From Capra hircus (taxonomy: Eukaryota > Chordata > Mammalia > Artiodactyla > Bovidae), in the NCBI RefSeq assembly GCF_001704415.2, contig NC_030808.1, forward strand, positions 132,013,089 through 132,077,088: a stretch of DNA of 64,000 nucleotides, read 5' to 3'. Under the pieces are notes generated by a model that did no database searches, was not told the DNA's origin, and saw only the letters and a list, made by a program, of their open reading frames with translations. Position numbers and translations under genes: made by a program. Of this stretch, positions 35,338 to 46,870 are shown one piece after another (within the stretch, counting starts at the first letter, position 1; every line of letters begins with the position of its first letter).

Positions 35338-35546
35338 GTTCAGTTCAGTTGCTCAGTCATGTCCAACTCTGTGACCCCACTGAGTGTAGCCCACCAGACT
35401 CCTCCATCCATGGGATTTTCCAGGCAAGAGTACTGGAGTGGGTTGCCATTTCGTTCTCCAGGGGATCTTCCTGGCCGAGGGATCGAACCCTGGTCTCCTG
35501 CATTGCAGGCAGACACTTCACCATCTGAGCCACCAGGGCTTCCCTA
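35338..35546 (-). mobile_element. Bov-tA SINE, full length, minus
   Basis: Inverted tail GTTCAGTTCAGTTGCTCAG through to the inverted head GAGCCACCAGGGCTTCCC. It is inserted in the old L1. Confidence 0.92.
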
Positions 35547-36566
35547 TCAGATGTATGATTTGCACGTATTTTCTTGGAGTCTGTGAACTGTCTTTTAATT
35601 CACTTGATAGTGTCCAAAGTTAAGTTTGATGAGGTACAGTTTATTTTTTCCATGAAGTTCTTGTATTTCTGGTGTTATCTCTAAGAAGCCATGGCCAACT
35701 GCAACTCCATAGCTTACCTCTGTATTTTCTTATAAGAGTGTTGTGGTTTTAGCCTTTGTATTTAGGTCTTTGATCCATTTTGTGTTAACTTGTATATGGT
35801 GTGAGATAAGAGTCCAACTTCATTCTGTTTCATGTGGATATCAAATTACCCCAACATGTTTTGTTGAAGAGATTTGTCATTAAATTGTCTTGCATCCTTG
35901 TCTTGCATCAGTTGACCGTAGAATTATGTTTATTTCTGGATTCTCATTTCTTTTCTCTTGGTTATGTCTGTCTCTGTACCAGTATAACACTGTTCTGACT
36001 TAGTAGCTTTGTAGGAATTTTTGAAATTAGGACGTGTGAACTGTCCAGCTTTGTTTTTCTTTTTCAGTATTGATTTGACTGTTCAGGGCCCTTTGTAATT
36101 TCACATTAATTTAGGAGTTGATTTTTCCATTTCTGCAAAAAGGCCATGAGAATTTTGAAAGGGATTGTCCTGAATCTGTAGATCCCTTTGAGGAGTAGTG
36201 CCACTTTAGCAATATTAAATACTCTTTCAATCTGAATATGGGATGCTTTTCCATTTCATTAGGTCTTCCTAATTTCTCTCAGCAGTATTCTTTTCATTTT
36301 AGTTTACAGGTCTTTAACCTCCTTGGTTGAACTTATTTCGGGGTGCTTTATTTTTTGGATGTTGTTATAAATGGAGTTATCTTTATTTCTTTTTTGGATT
36401 GTTCATTGTGAATAGAAAACACACGATTTTTGTATGTTGATCTTACGTCCTGCAACTTGGCTTAGTTTATTAGCTTAGTAACTTTTTGGTGGATTCTTTG
36501 GTATAGTTTATATATCTATCTGAGCCTGTTCTGTATAACTAGAAGTAGTTCTTCCTTTCTACTATG

Positions 36567-36793
36567 TTGTTGTTCAGTCACTAAGTTGTATCTGACTTTT
36601 TGCAACTCCATGGACTGCAACACGCCAGGCTTCCTGTCCTTCACTATCTCCTGGAGTTTGGTCAAACACATGTCCATTGTTGGTGATGCCATCCTCTGTC
36701 ATCCCCTTCTGCCGTCAATTTTCCCCAGCATCAGAGTCTTTTCTAGTGAGTTGGCTCTTTTGGTGGTCAAAGTATTGGAGCTTCAGCATCATG
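36567..36793 (-). mobile_element. Diverged BovB 3' end, minus
   Basis: TTGTTCAGTCACTAAGTTG begins the inverted tail. CAGAGTCTTTTCTAGTGAG and GTATTGGAGCTTCAGCATC are RT C-terminal text, so this is BovB and not a SINE. It carries small deletions. Confidence 0.8.
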
Positions 36794-38365
36794 GCTGCCC
36801 TTTAATTTTTTCTTGTCTAAATCTTGCCTATTTAACTTGCCAGTACAATGTTAAATAGCATTGGGCTTCCTTATCTTGTTTTTGATCTTAGGGGAAAAGC
36901 TTCAGTGTTAACTATTGATTTTTCATAAATTTCTTTTATTATATTAGAGAAGCTTCCTTCTATTCCTAGTTTTCTGAGTATTGTTTTTAGCACCAAAGGC
37001 TGTTGAACTTTGTCAGATGCTTTTTGTATGTATGTCTATTAATATTATCATATTGTCTCCCCACCCAAGTTCTATTAATATGATTTATTACACTGATGAA
37101 ATTGTGTGAGCCATTCCAGGATAATTCTCATAGGTCATGGTATATAATCCTTTTAATGTGCTGTTGTATGTAGTTTGCTGATACTCTGTGTGGGTTTTTG
37201 TGTGTATATTCATAAAAAATATTGTTGTGTAGTGGTTTTTTTTTCCCCTTGTACTTTTGTCTAGCTTTGGTGTCAGGGTAATACTGCCCTCATAGAATGT
37301 GTTAGGAAGTATTTCCTGTTGTAATTTTTGGAGGAGTTTGATAGTATTGGTGTTATCTTTTTTTAAATGTTTGGTAGAATTCACCAGTGAAGCTGGCTTT
37401 TCTTTGTCTGGAGGCTTTTGATGATTGATTCTCTTGTTAGAAATATATTGATTTTCTTGAGTTAGTTTTGGTCTGTTTCATTTACATTATCTAATTTGTT
37501 GGTGTACAATTGTTCATAGTGTTCTCTTTTAGTCCTTTTATTTTTGGTGTGATTGATAGTAATACCCTCACTTTCATTTCTGATTTTAATTATTTGTGTT
37601 TTGATTTTTTGTTCTTAATCTAGGTAAAGATTTGCCAAGTTTGTTGATTTTTGTAAGTTGTTTTTCTGTTTTCTGTATTTCATTTATCTCTGTTCTAGTC
37701 TTTCTTCCTTTTTGCTGGCTTTGGGTTTTGTTTGCTCTTCTTTTCTTATTTCCTTAAGGTATAAAGTTAGGTTATTGATTTGAAATACTGTTTTTTAATG
37801 TAGATGTTTATAGGTGCTATAAATTACTTTCTGAGCACTGCCTTTGCTATATACAGGTTTTGGTAACTTGTAATTTCATTTTCATTAGTCTCAGGTTATT
37901 TTCTGATTTTCTTTGTGATCTATTCTTTGACTTGTTTCTTGTTTAAAGGTGGGTTTATATTGCTAATTTTCCAGTTTTCCTTCTGATATTAATTTCTAGT
38001 TTCATTCTGTTGTGGTCCAAGAAGATATGTTGTATATTTCAGTCTGTTTAAATTTATCAAGGATTGTTTTGAAACCTCAACATGTGGCATATCCCAGAGA
38101 ATATTCCATGTGTACTTGAGAAGAGTATATGCTCTTCTGGTAGGTGGAATGTTCTATGTATATCTGTTATATCTAGTTGACTTATAGTATTGTTTGTGTA
38201 CTTTATTTTCTTAGTGATCTTCTGTCTAGCTGTTCCAGCTGTTGTTTAAAGCAGAATTTTAGAGTCTTCACAACTATTATAATCTGTTTCTCCATTCAGC
38301 TCTCAATATTTGCATGTGTTTTTCTGGGCTTTTTTGCTTGCTTATAATCATTATCAATTTTTTTG

Positions 38366-38714
38366 ACCTGAAATCAGTGAATGAACCTGGATTGTTGAAA
38401 TGAATTATAAGTTTAATTAAGGTGAATTTATAAAGTTACATTTGCTAATTTAATTTAATAATTTAAATTAATTTAATGTTGGCCATTATTGCTTGGAAAT
38501 AATTTTAACAAGTAGTGATTTTCACTTAAAAAATGTAAAAGAATAGTCAAACTAGGTTTGAATCAATAATTAAAATCTAATTAATTTGTGTAGTAAAACT
38601 GGGGGGGCAAAGAAATAGCTCTTCATATTTTATGATGTTAATTAGCTGACTTCATTTGAAGTTTTCAGTGGATAGAAAGAATTCATTTGTTAAGTGAGTC
38701 CCACAAAAGTAACA
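38366..38714. other. AT-rich non-coding DNA
   Basis: TTTAATTTAATAATTTAAAT near 38449 is a low-complexity AT patch. No gene seen. Confidence 0.45.
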
Positions 38715-38945
38715 GTCACCTTTTATTGAGCGATTGCTATATTCCTAGGACACTGAAAGTTGCAGTATATGATCCATTTTAATCCTCAGAGCATCCTCAC
38801 AAGATAGGTATTTATCATTTCGATTGGAGACAGTTGATGCTCAGAATGGTTAGGTATATGTACACAGTGGAGTGGCCAATACCAGCTATTAAGTGGCAGA
38901 GGCTGGAGGCATGTTCAGGTCCTTCTGGCTCTTTTACTGAGCTGC
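38715..38945 (-). repeat. MIR SINE, nearly full length, minus
   Basis: CTTTTATTGAGCGATTGCTA, then AGCATCCTCACAAGATAGG, then CTATTAAGTGGCAGAGGCTG follow the inverted MIR consensus. Confidence 0.75.
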
Positions 38946-39069
38946 TTTTAATTATGGAATACAGTGACTTCTAGAACTTACCTGAAAAAGTAGAACGAAT
39001 ACGACTTACTTTGGAGAAATTTTCTATAATGAGGCATGGGGTATTGATGTTTTCATTGAAGAAGAGGGT

Positions 39070-39370
39070 CTTTTTTTTTTTTTTTTTTTTAAACCTGTTG
39101 TTTCGTATGAAGTATAACCGATTAACAATGTCGTGATAGTTTCAGGTGTACAGGCAAGGGACTCAGCCATACATATACTTGTATCCTTTCTCCCCCAAAC
39201 TCCCCTCCCATCCAGGCTGCCACATAACATTGAGTAGAGTTCCATGTGCTATACAGTAGGTCCTTGTTAATTATGCATTTTAAATATAGCAGTGTGTACA
39301 TGTCCATTCCAGACTCCCTCTCTTCCCACATCCTTCTGCTCCGGCAACCAAAAATTCATTAAGAGATTCT
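39070..39370 (-). mobile_element. Artiodactyl L1 3' UTR fragment, minus
   Basis: A 23-bp T-run at about 39069-39091 is followed by GTTTCAGGTGTACAGGCAAG and GTGCTATACAGTAGGTCC, the inverted 3' UTR shared by ungulate L1s. Confidence 0.8.
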
Positions 39371-39814
39371 TTCTTAATAAGAGTTTTATAGCTGTGTACA
39401 CGTGTAGACATTTGAGGATAGAAAAATGGTGGTGGTGTGTCAGCTAGGGGTTAAAATTTAATCAGTAACCAAACTATTCAGGGATAGAAATCAGGTTTTT
39501 ATTAAAACCTTTTAATATATTTCAGACAAATTGGATATTTAAATAAATTTAAGGGTTTTTGAAGATGGAATAACTCAAGATAGGGAATATTACATTTACT
39601 TAAAATACTTGATAAAGCATATTTATGTCCTTTTAAATTGTTTTTGCGAGACCTTGTGTTGATTTCTTGCTAGCAATACCATTATAAGGAACAGAATCAT
39701 TAAATCATATATCCTGTAACTGGAAGGGATTTTTGAAGTAATCTACTTCTGTATGTCCATTTATCAGATGAGAAAACTGAGTTTGAACGTTACTAGGATG
39801 AGAAACCCAGTTTG
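39371..39814. other. Unclassified DNA with a MIR scrap
   Basis: CATTTATCAGATGAGAAAAC at 39759-39778 is an inverted MIR scrap. Nothing else recognised. Confidence 0.4.
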
Positions 39815-39937
39815 TGTGTATGTGCTTAGTCGTGTCCAACTCTTTGTGACCCCATGGACTGTAGCCCACTAGGCTCCTCTGTCTGTGGAATTTTCCAGGC
39901 AAGAGTACTGGAATGGGTTGCCATTTTCTACTCCAGA
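39815..39937 (-). mobile_element. Bov-tA SINE, head missing, minus
   Basis: GCTTAGTCGTGTCCAACTC through GGGTTGCCATTTTCTACTCC. The tRNA-like head is absent. Confidence 0.88.
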
Positions 39938-41004
39938 GAGAGACTCAGTTTTGTGATATATTTGCTTTACGTTCCCTTGGTGCTTAATTGCTCAAGATTA
40001 GGAATAGAAGATAGCATGAACATCTAGAAATCATTTTCTGTAATTGCCAATTCTAGGGAAAGCTTTCTAGACAGGGAGGAAGAAAAACTTTGGGAGGTAT
40101 GCCAATAAGGAGAGAAGGTGGAAGGACATTGTTGCATTTTAATCATGTTGAAGAATATAAAAGAAAGGGAAGAATAAACTATTCTTTTTCAACAAGGAGG
40201 CTGTTTTGAATCTTCTAAAGTAAATTCATAGATATTAGCAGACAAGAGGAAGAATTGGAGGCCTGTCACATGGTAACAAGCATAGAATTTTGAAGGTGGT
40301 CATATGTAGACAAGATGTGGCTACTTAGTAGGTCCCTCCTTGTTTCTTAGTATTGATCAGACCTATTGATTAATCTGTTAATTTAACTATTAACTTCTTG
40401 TTCCTATGACAGTACTTTTCTTTAAGAGAATCACAGATGTGAAGACTTATAGATTACGAATCACAGCCTTGTATATTTTAATTCAGTGATTGTCAATGTA
40501 GTGTTTGGGGTTATATAATATTAGAAGTGTCTAGGGAAGCTTTTTGGAAAGTACATATCTATTTATGATTCTCCTTGGTAAATCAGAATGTACAAATGTA
40601 GGGTCAGAGTAGAGAGGAAGATACTATTTATATTCTGGGAAAAGCTACCCACGTGATTATTCTGCATCAGCCTCCTACCTTCTCTCTGAAAACAGAGTTG
40701 AAAAAGTTAAATCTTCCATCAAAGACAGGAATTTGGAGAAGTCTGAATTTGGAGTTGATAGAAAAAACTTTAAAATAAGGATGAGTTTTAAAATATGTTT
40801 ATTTAACTGAATATGTTAATGCTGAAGCTGAATTGATGTTTTGAATAGGAGATATAACAGAATGATGTGTCACAGAGGAAGACTTCTTTTTCGTTATCTT
40901 TAGAAATACAACTAGAAGAGGCAAATCACAGACAAGTGAAATTTGGGTATCAAGTGAACTACGTATGTTAGCAGAATAAAGAATGGCTTTTTAATTTACA
41001 TTTT
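39938..41004. other. Non-coding DNA with a possible MER5
   Basis: 40485-40615 loosely resembles a MER5-type hAT element (CAGTGATTGTCAATGTAG start). The rest is unclassified. Confidence 0.35.
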
Positions 41005-41235
41005 TTATAAGCTTATTTATTCTTAATTGAAGGATAATTGCTCTACAGTATTTGATTTCGGCCATGCATCAACATGAATCAGCCACACATGTATGAATGT
41101 TGCCTCCCACCTCCCAGCATTTCCCACCCCTGTAGGTTGTTACTGAGCCCCAGTTCAAATTCCCTGAGTCATATAGCAAATTTTTAATGCCTATCCAGTA
41201 TACATATGGTAGTGTATATGCTTCCATATTGCTCT
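41005..41235 (-). mobile_element. Bovid-type L1 3' end, minus
   Basis: Same layout as the left edge of the 18.1-kb L1: TTAATTGAAGGATAATTGC, then CATCAACATGAATCAGCC. More diverged and very short. Confidence 0.8.
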
Positions 41236-41279
41236 TATTTACATTTTTTTAGTTAAAAAATCAGTTTAGCAAATGAATG

Positions 41280-41560
41280 TGTTTATCATGTGACAGGCTT
41301 TGTTCTAGATAAATCAGTGAACAAAGATAACAAAGATCACTATCATAAAGAAAGTTACATTTCAATTTGAGGAGGAGGGCACAGTGTAAACAATAGCTGA
41401 ACATAAGTAAATAGATTAAGTGGTAAGTAATCTTCTAAAAGAAAAAAGTAGAGTAGAGTAAGGAGATTGAGAGTGTTAAGAGGTGGAATGTTGAAATTTG
41501 TATTAGGATGGTAAAACTGTTGAGAACCAGAGACCAGAAGACATAAATAATCTGGTGTAG
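41280..41560 (-). repeat. L2 LINE 3' fragment, minus
   Basis: AGGCTTTGTTCTAGATAAAT and CAGTGAACAAAGATAACAAA are inverted L2 3' text. Confidence 0.55.
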
Positions 41561-41615
41561 ATATTTAATGGTAGGGAAAGTTAACTTTGCAGATACCTGG
41601 TGGTGATGTCACTGT

Positions 41616-42974
41616 TCAGTTCAGTCACTCAGTGTGTCCGATTCTTTGCCACCCCATTGACTGCAGCAAACAAGGCTCCCTTGTCCATAACCAACTCCCA
41701 GAGCTTGCTCAAACTCATGTCCATAGGGTCGGTGATGCCATCCAACCATCTCATCTTCTGTCGTCCCCTTCTCCTGCGTTCAGTCTTTGCCAGCATCAGG
41801 GTGTTTTCCAATGAGTCAGCTCTTTGCATCAGATGGTCAAAGGATTAGAGTTTCAGCTTCAGCATTTCCGTGAATATTCAGGACTGATTTCCTTTAGGAT
41901 GGACTGGTTGGATCTCCTTGTAGTCCAAGGGACTCTTAAGAGTCTTCTCCAACACCACAGTTCAAAAGCATCAATTCTTCGGTGCTCAGCTTTCTTTATG
42001 GTCCAACTCTCACATCCATACATGACTAACGGAAAAACCATAGCTTTGATTAGATGGACCTTTGTTGGCAAAGTAATGTTTCTGCTTTTGAATATGCTGT
42101 CTAGGTTGGTTATAGCTTTTCTTTCACGGAGCGAGCGTCTTTAATTTCATGGCTGCAGTCACCATCTGCAGTGAGTTTGGAGCCCAAGAAAATAAAGTTT
42201 GTCAGTGTTTCCATGGTTCCCCATCTTTTTGCCATGAAGTGGTGACTGGATGCCATGGTCTTTGGTTTTTGAATGTTGAGTTTTAAGCCAGCTTTTTCAC
42301 TCTCCTCTTTCACTTTCATCAAAAGGCTCTTTATTTCCTCTTGGCTTTCTGCCATAAGGATGGTATCATCTGCATATCTGAGGTTATTTGTATTTCTCCT
42401 GGCAGTCTTGATTCCAGCTTGTGCTACATCCAGTCAGACATTTCTCATGATGTACTCTGCATAGAAGTTAAATAAACTGGGTAACAATATACAACCTTGA
42501 TATACTCCTTTTACAGTTTGGAACCAGTCCCTTGTTCCATGTCTGGTTCTAACTGTTGCTTCTTGACCTGCATACAGATTTCTCTGCAGGTCAGGTGGTG
42601 TGGTATTCACATCTCTTTAAGAATTTTCCACAGTTTGTGGTGATCCTCACAGTCAAATTCTTTGGCGTTAGTCAATGAAGACGAAGTAGATGTTTTTCTG
42701 GAACTCTCTTGCTTTTTTCTACGATCCCACAAATGTTGACAATTTGAACTCTGGTTCGTCTGGTTCCCTTAGGATTATACAGTGGAAGGGACAAATAGAT
42801 TCAAAAGATTAGATCTGATAGACAGTGCCAGAAGAACTATGGATGGAGGTTTCTGACATTGTACAGAAGGCAGTGATCAAAACCATCCCCAAGAAAAAAA
42901 ATGCAAAAAGGTTGTCTGAGGAAGCCTTACAAAGAGCTGAGAAAGGGAAGCTAAAGACAAAAGAGAAAAGGAAC
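41616..42974 (-). mobile_element. BovB LINE with 5' inversion (twin-primed)
   Basis: 41616-42768 is inverted BovB from tail to mid-RT. At about 42768/42769 the strand flips: 42769-42974 reads as sense BovB from the linker upstream of the RT (TCTGAGGAAGCCTTAC). One duplication brackets the whole: GATGTCACTGT at 41605-41615 and GATGTCAGTGT at 42975-42985, one mismatch. A single insertion event with an inverted 5' part is the simplest reading. Confidence 0.92.
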
Positions 42975-43162
42975 GATGTCAGTGTAGGAAGTTACATAAA
43001 ACAAACCAGGAGTTTGGGAAAGATTTCTATACTAGAAATATAAAATGGAGATAGTTTAGATCTTTAAATCTGTAAAATTACATCTGCAGAGACTGATCAT
43101 AGATAGGGACGAGCCTTAGGGTTGTTTTGCACTGAGATGTGTACTCAAGCGGTTGGGGAGGA

Positions 43163-43379
43163 GAGATGTGTGTGCCTGCCCAGTAGTGTTTGATTCTTTG
43201 CGACTCTGTGGACTAGCCCACCAGGTTTCTCTGCCCATGGAATTTGCCAGGCAAAAATTCTGAAGTGGGTTGCCCTTTCCTCCTCAAGAGGAGCTTCCAG
43301 ACCCAGGGATTGAAATGCTTCCTGTGTCTCCTGCATTGTCAGGCAGATTCTTTCACCATTGAGTTACTTGGGAAGCCAG
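43163..43379 (-). mobile_element. Diverged Bov-tA SINE, minus
   Basis: GTTTGATTCTTTGCGACTC then GGAATTTGCCAGGCAAAAAT, ending in the inverted tRNA head. An older copy than its neighbours. Confidence 0.85.
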
Positions 43380-43469
43380 GGAAGGAGAGGAGGATCCAGT
43401 AAAGTTGTTACCAGCAAAGGAGAACAGATAGAAAAGTAAGGTAATCCAGAAGTCAACAAATGTTTTAAA

Positions 43470-44220
43470 TTAAATTTTTGTGCTGCTGATAGGTCAAGTT
43501 AAGATGAAGACTGAATATTGACTGCTAGTTTTAGCAACAAGGAGTTACTGGTGACTTCAGCTAGTTCTTTTGATAGTGTAGTGGAGGAAAAGTCTTACAG
43601 AAAAGTGAGTTTAAGAAAGAATGGAATGAGCAATGTTGGAAATAGCAAGTACAGGTAATTAAAATGGGCTCCAGATATTTTTATTATTTAATTAAAAATT
43701 TTTTTTGGTGTGGACTATTTTTAAGTCTTTCTTGAATTTGTCACAGTATTGTTTCTGTTTTATTTGATGACAGTTTTGACCCTGAGGCATGTAGGATCTT
43801 AGTTCCATGGCCAGGGAACCAACCCACATTTCCTGCATTAGAAGGAAAAGTCTTAACCACTGGACCACTTGGGAGATCCCTGGTGAAGGTGTTTAAAAGA
43901 AAATGCAAATTCATTTCTGTGCTGAGGTGAATGATCAGTATGTGAAAAATTGATGTTGGAAAAAATTTGAGAAATTGTGGGAATATATCCTTGACAAGTT
44001 CGCTGGAGGGAGGCAAGTCTGTGGGCGTAGGTGCCAGTGAGTGGGTAAATGAAGGGTTTTTGGTTTGTGGAAGTTTTCTGATAATTTCAGTTTTTTTCTG
44101 TGAAAGGGGAAGCTGAGCAAAGATGGGAAATGGTATGTTCTAGGACTGAAGAGAGATTTAGTGTGGGTGTGTGTAAAATGGTTGTCTAGGCCAGTGGGAA
44201 ATAGAGTGCTCATTATTTAA
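43470..44220 (-). mobile_element. L2 LINE ORF2 segment, minus, split by a SINE
   Basis: GCTGCTGATAGGTCAAGTT and TTAGCAACAAGGAGTTACTG on the left, and CCTTGACAAGTTCGCTGGAG and TTTGTGGAAGTTTTCTG on the right, follow the inverted L2 consensus across the inserted CHR SINE. Confidence 0.75.
43690..43888 (-). mobile_element. CHR-type tRNA-derived SINE, minus
   Basis: GGATCTTAGTTCCATGGCC, AGTCTTAACCACTGGACC and GGGAGATCCCTGG are the inverted CHR head and core. It sits inside the L2. Confidence 0.8.
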
Positions 44221-44447
44221 TTTTTTTCAGAAGTATATAAAGTAGAATATGAAAATTACCATTCATTTTTTTATCTGCCTCCCTTCCTCAGAGGTAACTG
44301 CTGTTAATAGTTTTCTCTGTAGCCTGTCATACCTTTTTTCTAGCTATTTAAAAATGTATGTTCTTATATATATATATAAATGTGTGTATATGTGTATATA
44401 TATACACACACAATTAACAAAATGTAGCTGAGCTGAGTAATGTTGAA
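44221..44447 (-). repeat. Old L1-like 3' text with (TA)n(TG)n
   Basis: CAGAGGTAACTGCTGTTAAT is common in old inverted L1 3' ends. An alternating TA/TG/CA microsatellite spans about 44365-44412. Confidence 0.45.
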
Positions 44448-44760
44448 TAGTACCAGTTACGTGTCCGTGTCCTAACCTCTGGAACCTGTGAATGTGACTT
44501 TGAAAGAAAGGGTCTTTGCAGATATAATTAAGGATCCTGAGGCAAGATCATCTTGGATTAGGGTGGAATTTAAATCCCAATAACAAATATCCTTAGCAGA
44601 GAAGACGCAGAAGCAGACATGTGAAGTCAATAAGTGTGGGGAGAAGGTGATGTGAATATGGAAGCAGAGATTTAATCCACAAGCCAAGGAGCACTAGGAG
44701 CCAGCAGAAACTGGAAGAGGCCGGGAAGAATTTTCCTCTAGAGCCTTCGTGGTGAGCATA
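44448..44760 (+). mobile_element. MLT1-type LTR fragment (ERVL-MaLR)
   Basis: GTCCTAACCTCTGGAACCTG, GGTCTTTGCAGATATAATTA and CACAAGCCAAGGAGCACTA occur in MLT1 order. It is a non-coding solo LTR remnant of a very old retroelement with no protein content. Confidence 0.7.
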
Positions 44761-44779
44761 GTAGATTGAGCATATGGAA

Positions 44780-45055
44780 ATATAATGCAGTTGTTGAAAA
44801 GAACAAAATCTATCCTTCTTCAGTAGCTGTATGTTTCTGTCAAATTTCCAAATATGCCAAATATGCCCTCGTAAAAGATTGTTTTAATCTATATTCCCAT
44901 CTTCAGTTTGAGCATTGCTTACACTAACACTGAATATTAAGAATCTTTAATTTCTCTTATCTAATGGGTAAAAATTAGTATATTGTATTGTTTTGCATTC
45001 CTCTAATTGCTAGTGAATTAAATATTTTCTTATGCTCAGCCATTTGTAAGGCTGC
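44780..45055 (-). repeat. Decayed L1 3' segment, minus
   Basis: Loose match to the inverted L1 end (GTTTTGCATTCCTCTAATTG). Weak. Confidence 0.4.
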
Positions 45056-46389
45056 CTAAAAATGATACCCATTGTTTAAGAGAACATAGCTAAGTATAAT
45101 AAACTTCAAGTATATTTTTAAGAGACAAATGTATAATCTTCTTTTGTTTGTAGTTGACAGTTATCTTCCTTTATTGGGTTAATCAAAGGTAATAATAAGC
45201 CTAACATAACATAAAATGCTGAAAAAGAAAGGAGGACAGAGTTGGGGGAGGCAGCTTTGTAACCTTTGAAGACAGAAGTAGAATCTTGTAAACATAGTTT
45301 GGTATGTTGAACTCGTATAAAATATAGGTAAGCCTGTATATAATGAAATTGCTTAACTCACAGAAGTCTGGTAGTTTGTAAGTATTAGAAAACCACTTTT
45401 GTTATGAACTGTATGTAATTGTCACCACTTAAAATCATGAGTTCTTGGTACAACTGCTCACACCACTCTTCTTTGAGCCCTATTCCTAGATTTCATTTCA
45501 TTTTTCTTTGTGTTTCATGTAAAGCATGACATTGGTCTTTCATAATAATCCTGTATGTTATGAAAATCAAATCATCATGATGATTTTAATTATTGAAATT
45601 AAATATATTCAGAGCATCTTAGGTTATTTAAATGAAAATAATTAAAGGAGAAAGACTTATTGCTCCTGTTGTCATAAACAGAAAATATGACTAGTGAATT
45701 AGATTGCAGTTTGATCCCCATTCTGAAATTAAGAAATGAGTCACTTAATCAAGAAACTCCTATATTAACTACTACTTCCAACACTGAAGATTTGATTGAT
45801 CCCTTTGGTTTTTCTCTTAATGAGGTCTTCTACTGTTATGATAGACTGATGTCTGTTGAGTCATAGGTCTGTGAAAGATGGCCCAGATTCGTGAAAGATG
45901 GGCCAGATTCTGTGAAAGATGGGCCCAGTGTGCTCTGTCTTAAGTTACTGTTCTAATATAGTCATTTAATTCAGAATATAAATTTTGTGAATTTTGTTCA
46001 ATTTTTGAAAAAAATTTAATCTTCAGTTTACTTTTTCTTACACTTGGCCAGAGGAATTAGGATGAAAAATGACAAATTGTCATAAAAGCTGAACAGCACT
46101 TTGGAAATGGTGCATGATGAGGCAAGTCAACATCATTTAGGAATGAAAGAGTTCTTGTTTTTTTTTTTTTTTTGCTGTAATCATAGTTATGAAGGACCCT
46201 GGAAAACTTTGAAGGCAATGAAGAGCACCAGGCCAGTATAATCAAGTGATGATGAGAAAGTGCAGTTGACTGATTTTCTAATTTGGAACAATTTTTGGTT
46301 ATGTGGGTGAAAAGAAAAACACTGTTGTATTTCTTCTCTTCTCTGCTACAATATTGAAGACTCTCTGCCCAGATGTGTTGGTTATCCAA
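45056..46389. other. Unclassified DNA with a tandem repeat and poly-T
   Basis: Contains a triplicated motif at 45868-45929 (listed separately) and a T-run at about 46157-46173. No gene recognised. Confidence 0.4.
45868..45929. repeat. Three-copy ~20-bp tandem repeat
   Basis: GTGAAAGATGGCCCAGATTC-like units start at 45871, 45891 and 45912, each with one or two changes. Confidence 0.85.
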
Positions 46390-46870
46390 ACATCAAGCAA
46401 TTGCATGTCACCAGCTGGGTATCCCAAAATTTTAGTCAATTCTAACATATTACCTGGGGTTAGCATCAGATCGCACAAGTAAAAGACAATCCCACAGGAC
46501 CAAAGCCCACCACCTCTCCTCCCACAGACATATAGACACACATGCACGTATCTTCAGATACCAATAACTAACCCAAGTTGTTATTTGTGCTTCTGACCAA
46601 CTGGCTGTCAATGGAGGTTCCTACACCTTCCTCCTCAGTTTGATTAGTTTGCTCTAATGGCTCATGGAACTCAGGATAGTGGTCTGTTTACTAGAGTATG
46701 GGTTTATTATAAAAGGATACAACTCAGGAATACCTGGTGGAAGAGGAGGTATAGAGCCAGGTGTGGGAGAAGAGGCATGGCACCCCCATCTCCATGAGTT
46801 CCCAACCCAGAAGCTCTCTGAGCTTCCATCCTTTTTTTTCTCCCTTCCTTGGAGGTCAGGGGACAGGGTT
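46390..46870. repeat. Ancient LTR-like repeat
   Basis: GTTTGCTCTAATGGCTCATG, GGGTTTATTATAAAAGGATA and CCCAACCCAGAAGCTCTCTG follow the order of an old mammalian LTR of ERVL type. The subfamily is unresolved. Confidence 0.5.

Larger units (their letters stand above)
34640..38365 (-). mobile_element. Ancient L1, about 3.7 kb, minus, with nested insertions
   Basis: Inverted L1 3' UTR from about 34640, then ORF2 text such as TTGATCCATTTTGTGTTAAC, GGTAGAATTCACCAGTGAAG and TCTGTTGTGGTCCAAGAAG. It is interrupted by a possible Tigger-like fragment, a Bov-tA and a BovB end. All frames are broken. Confidence 0.85.
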
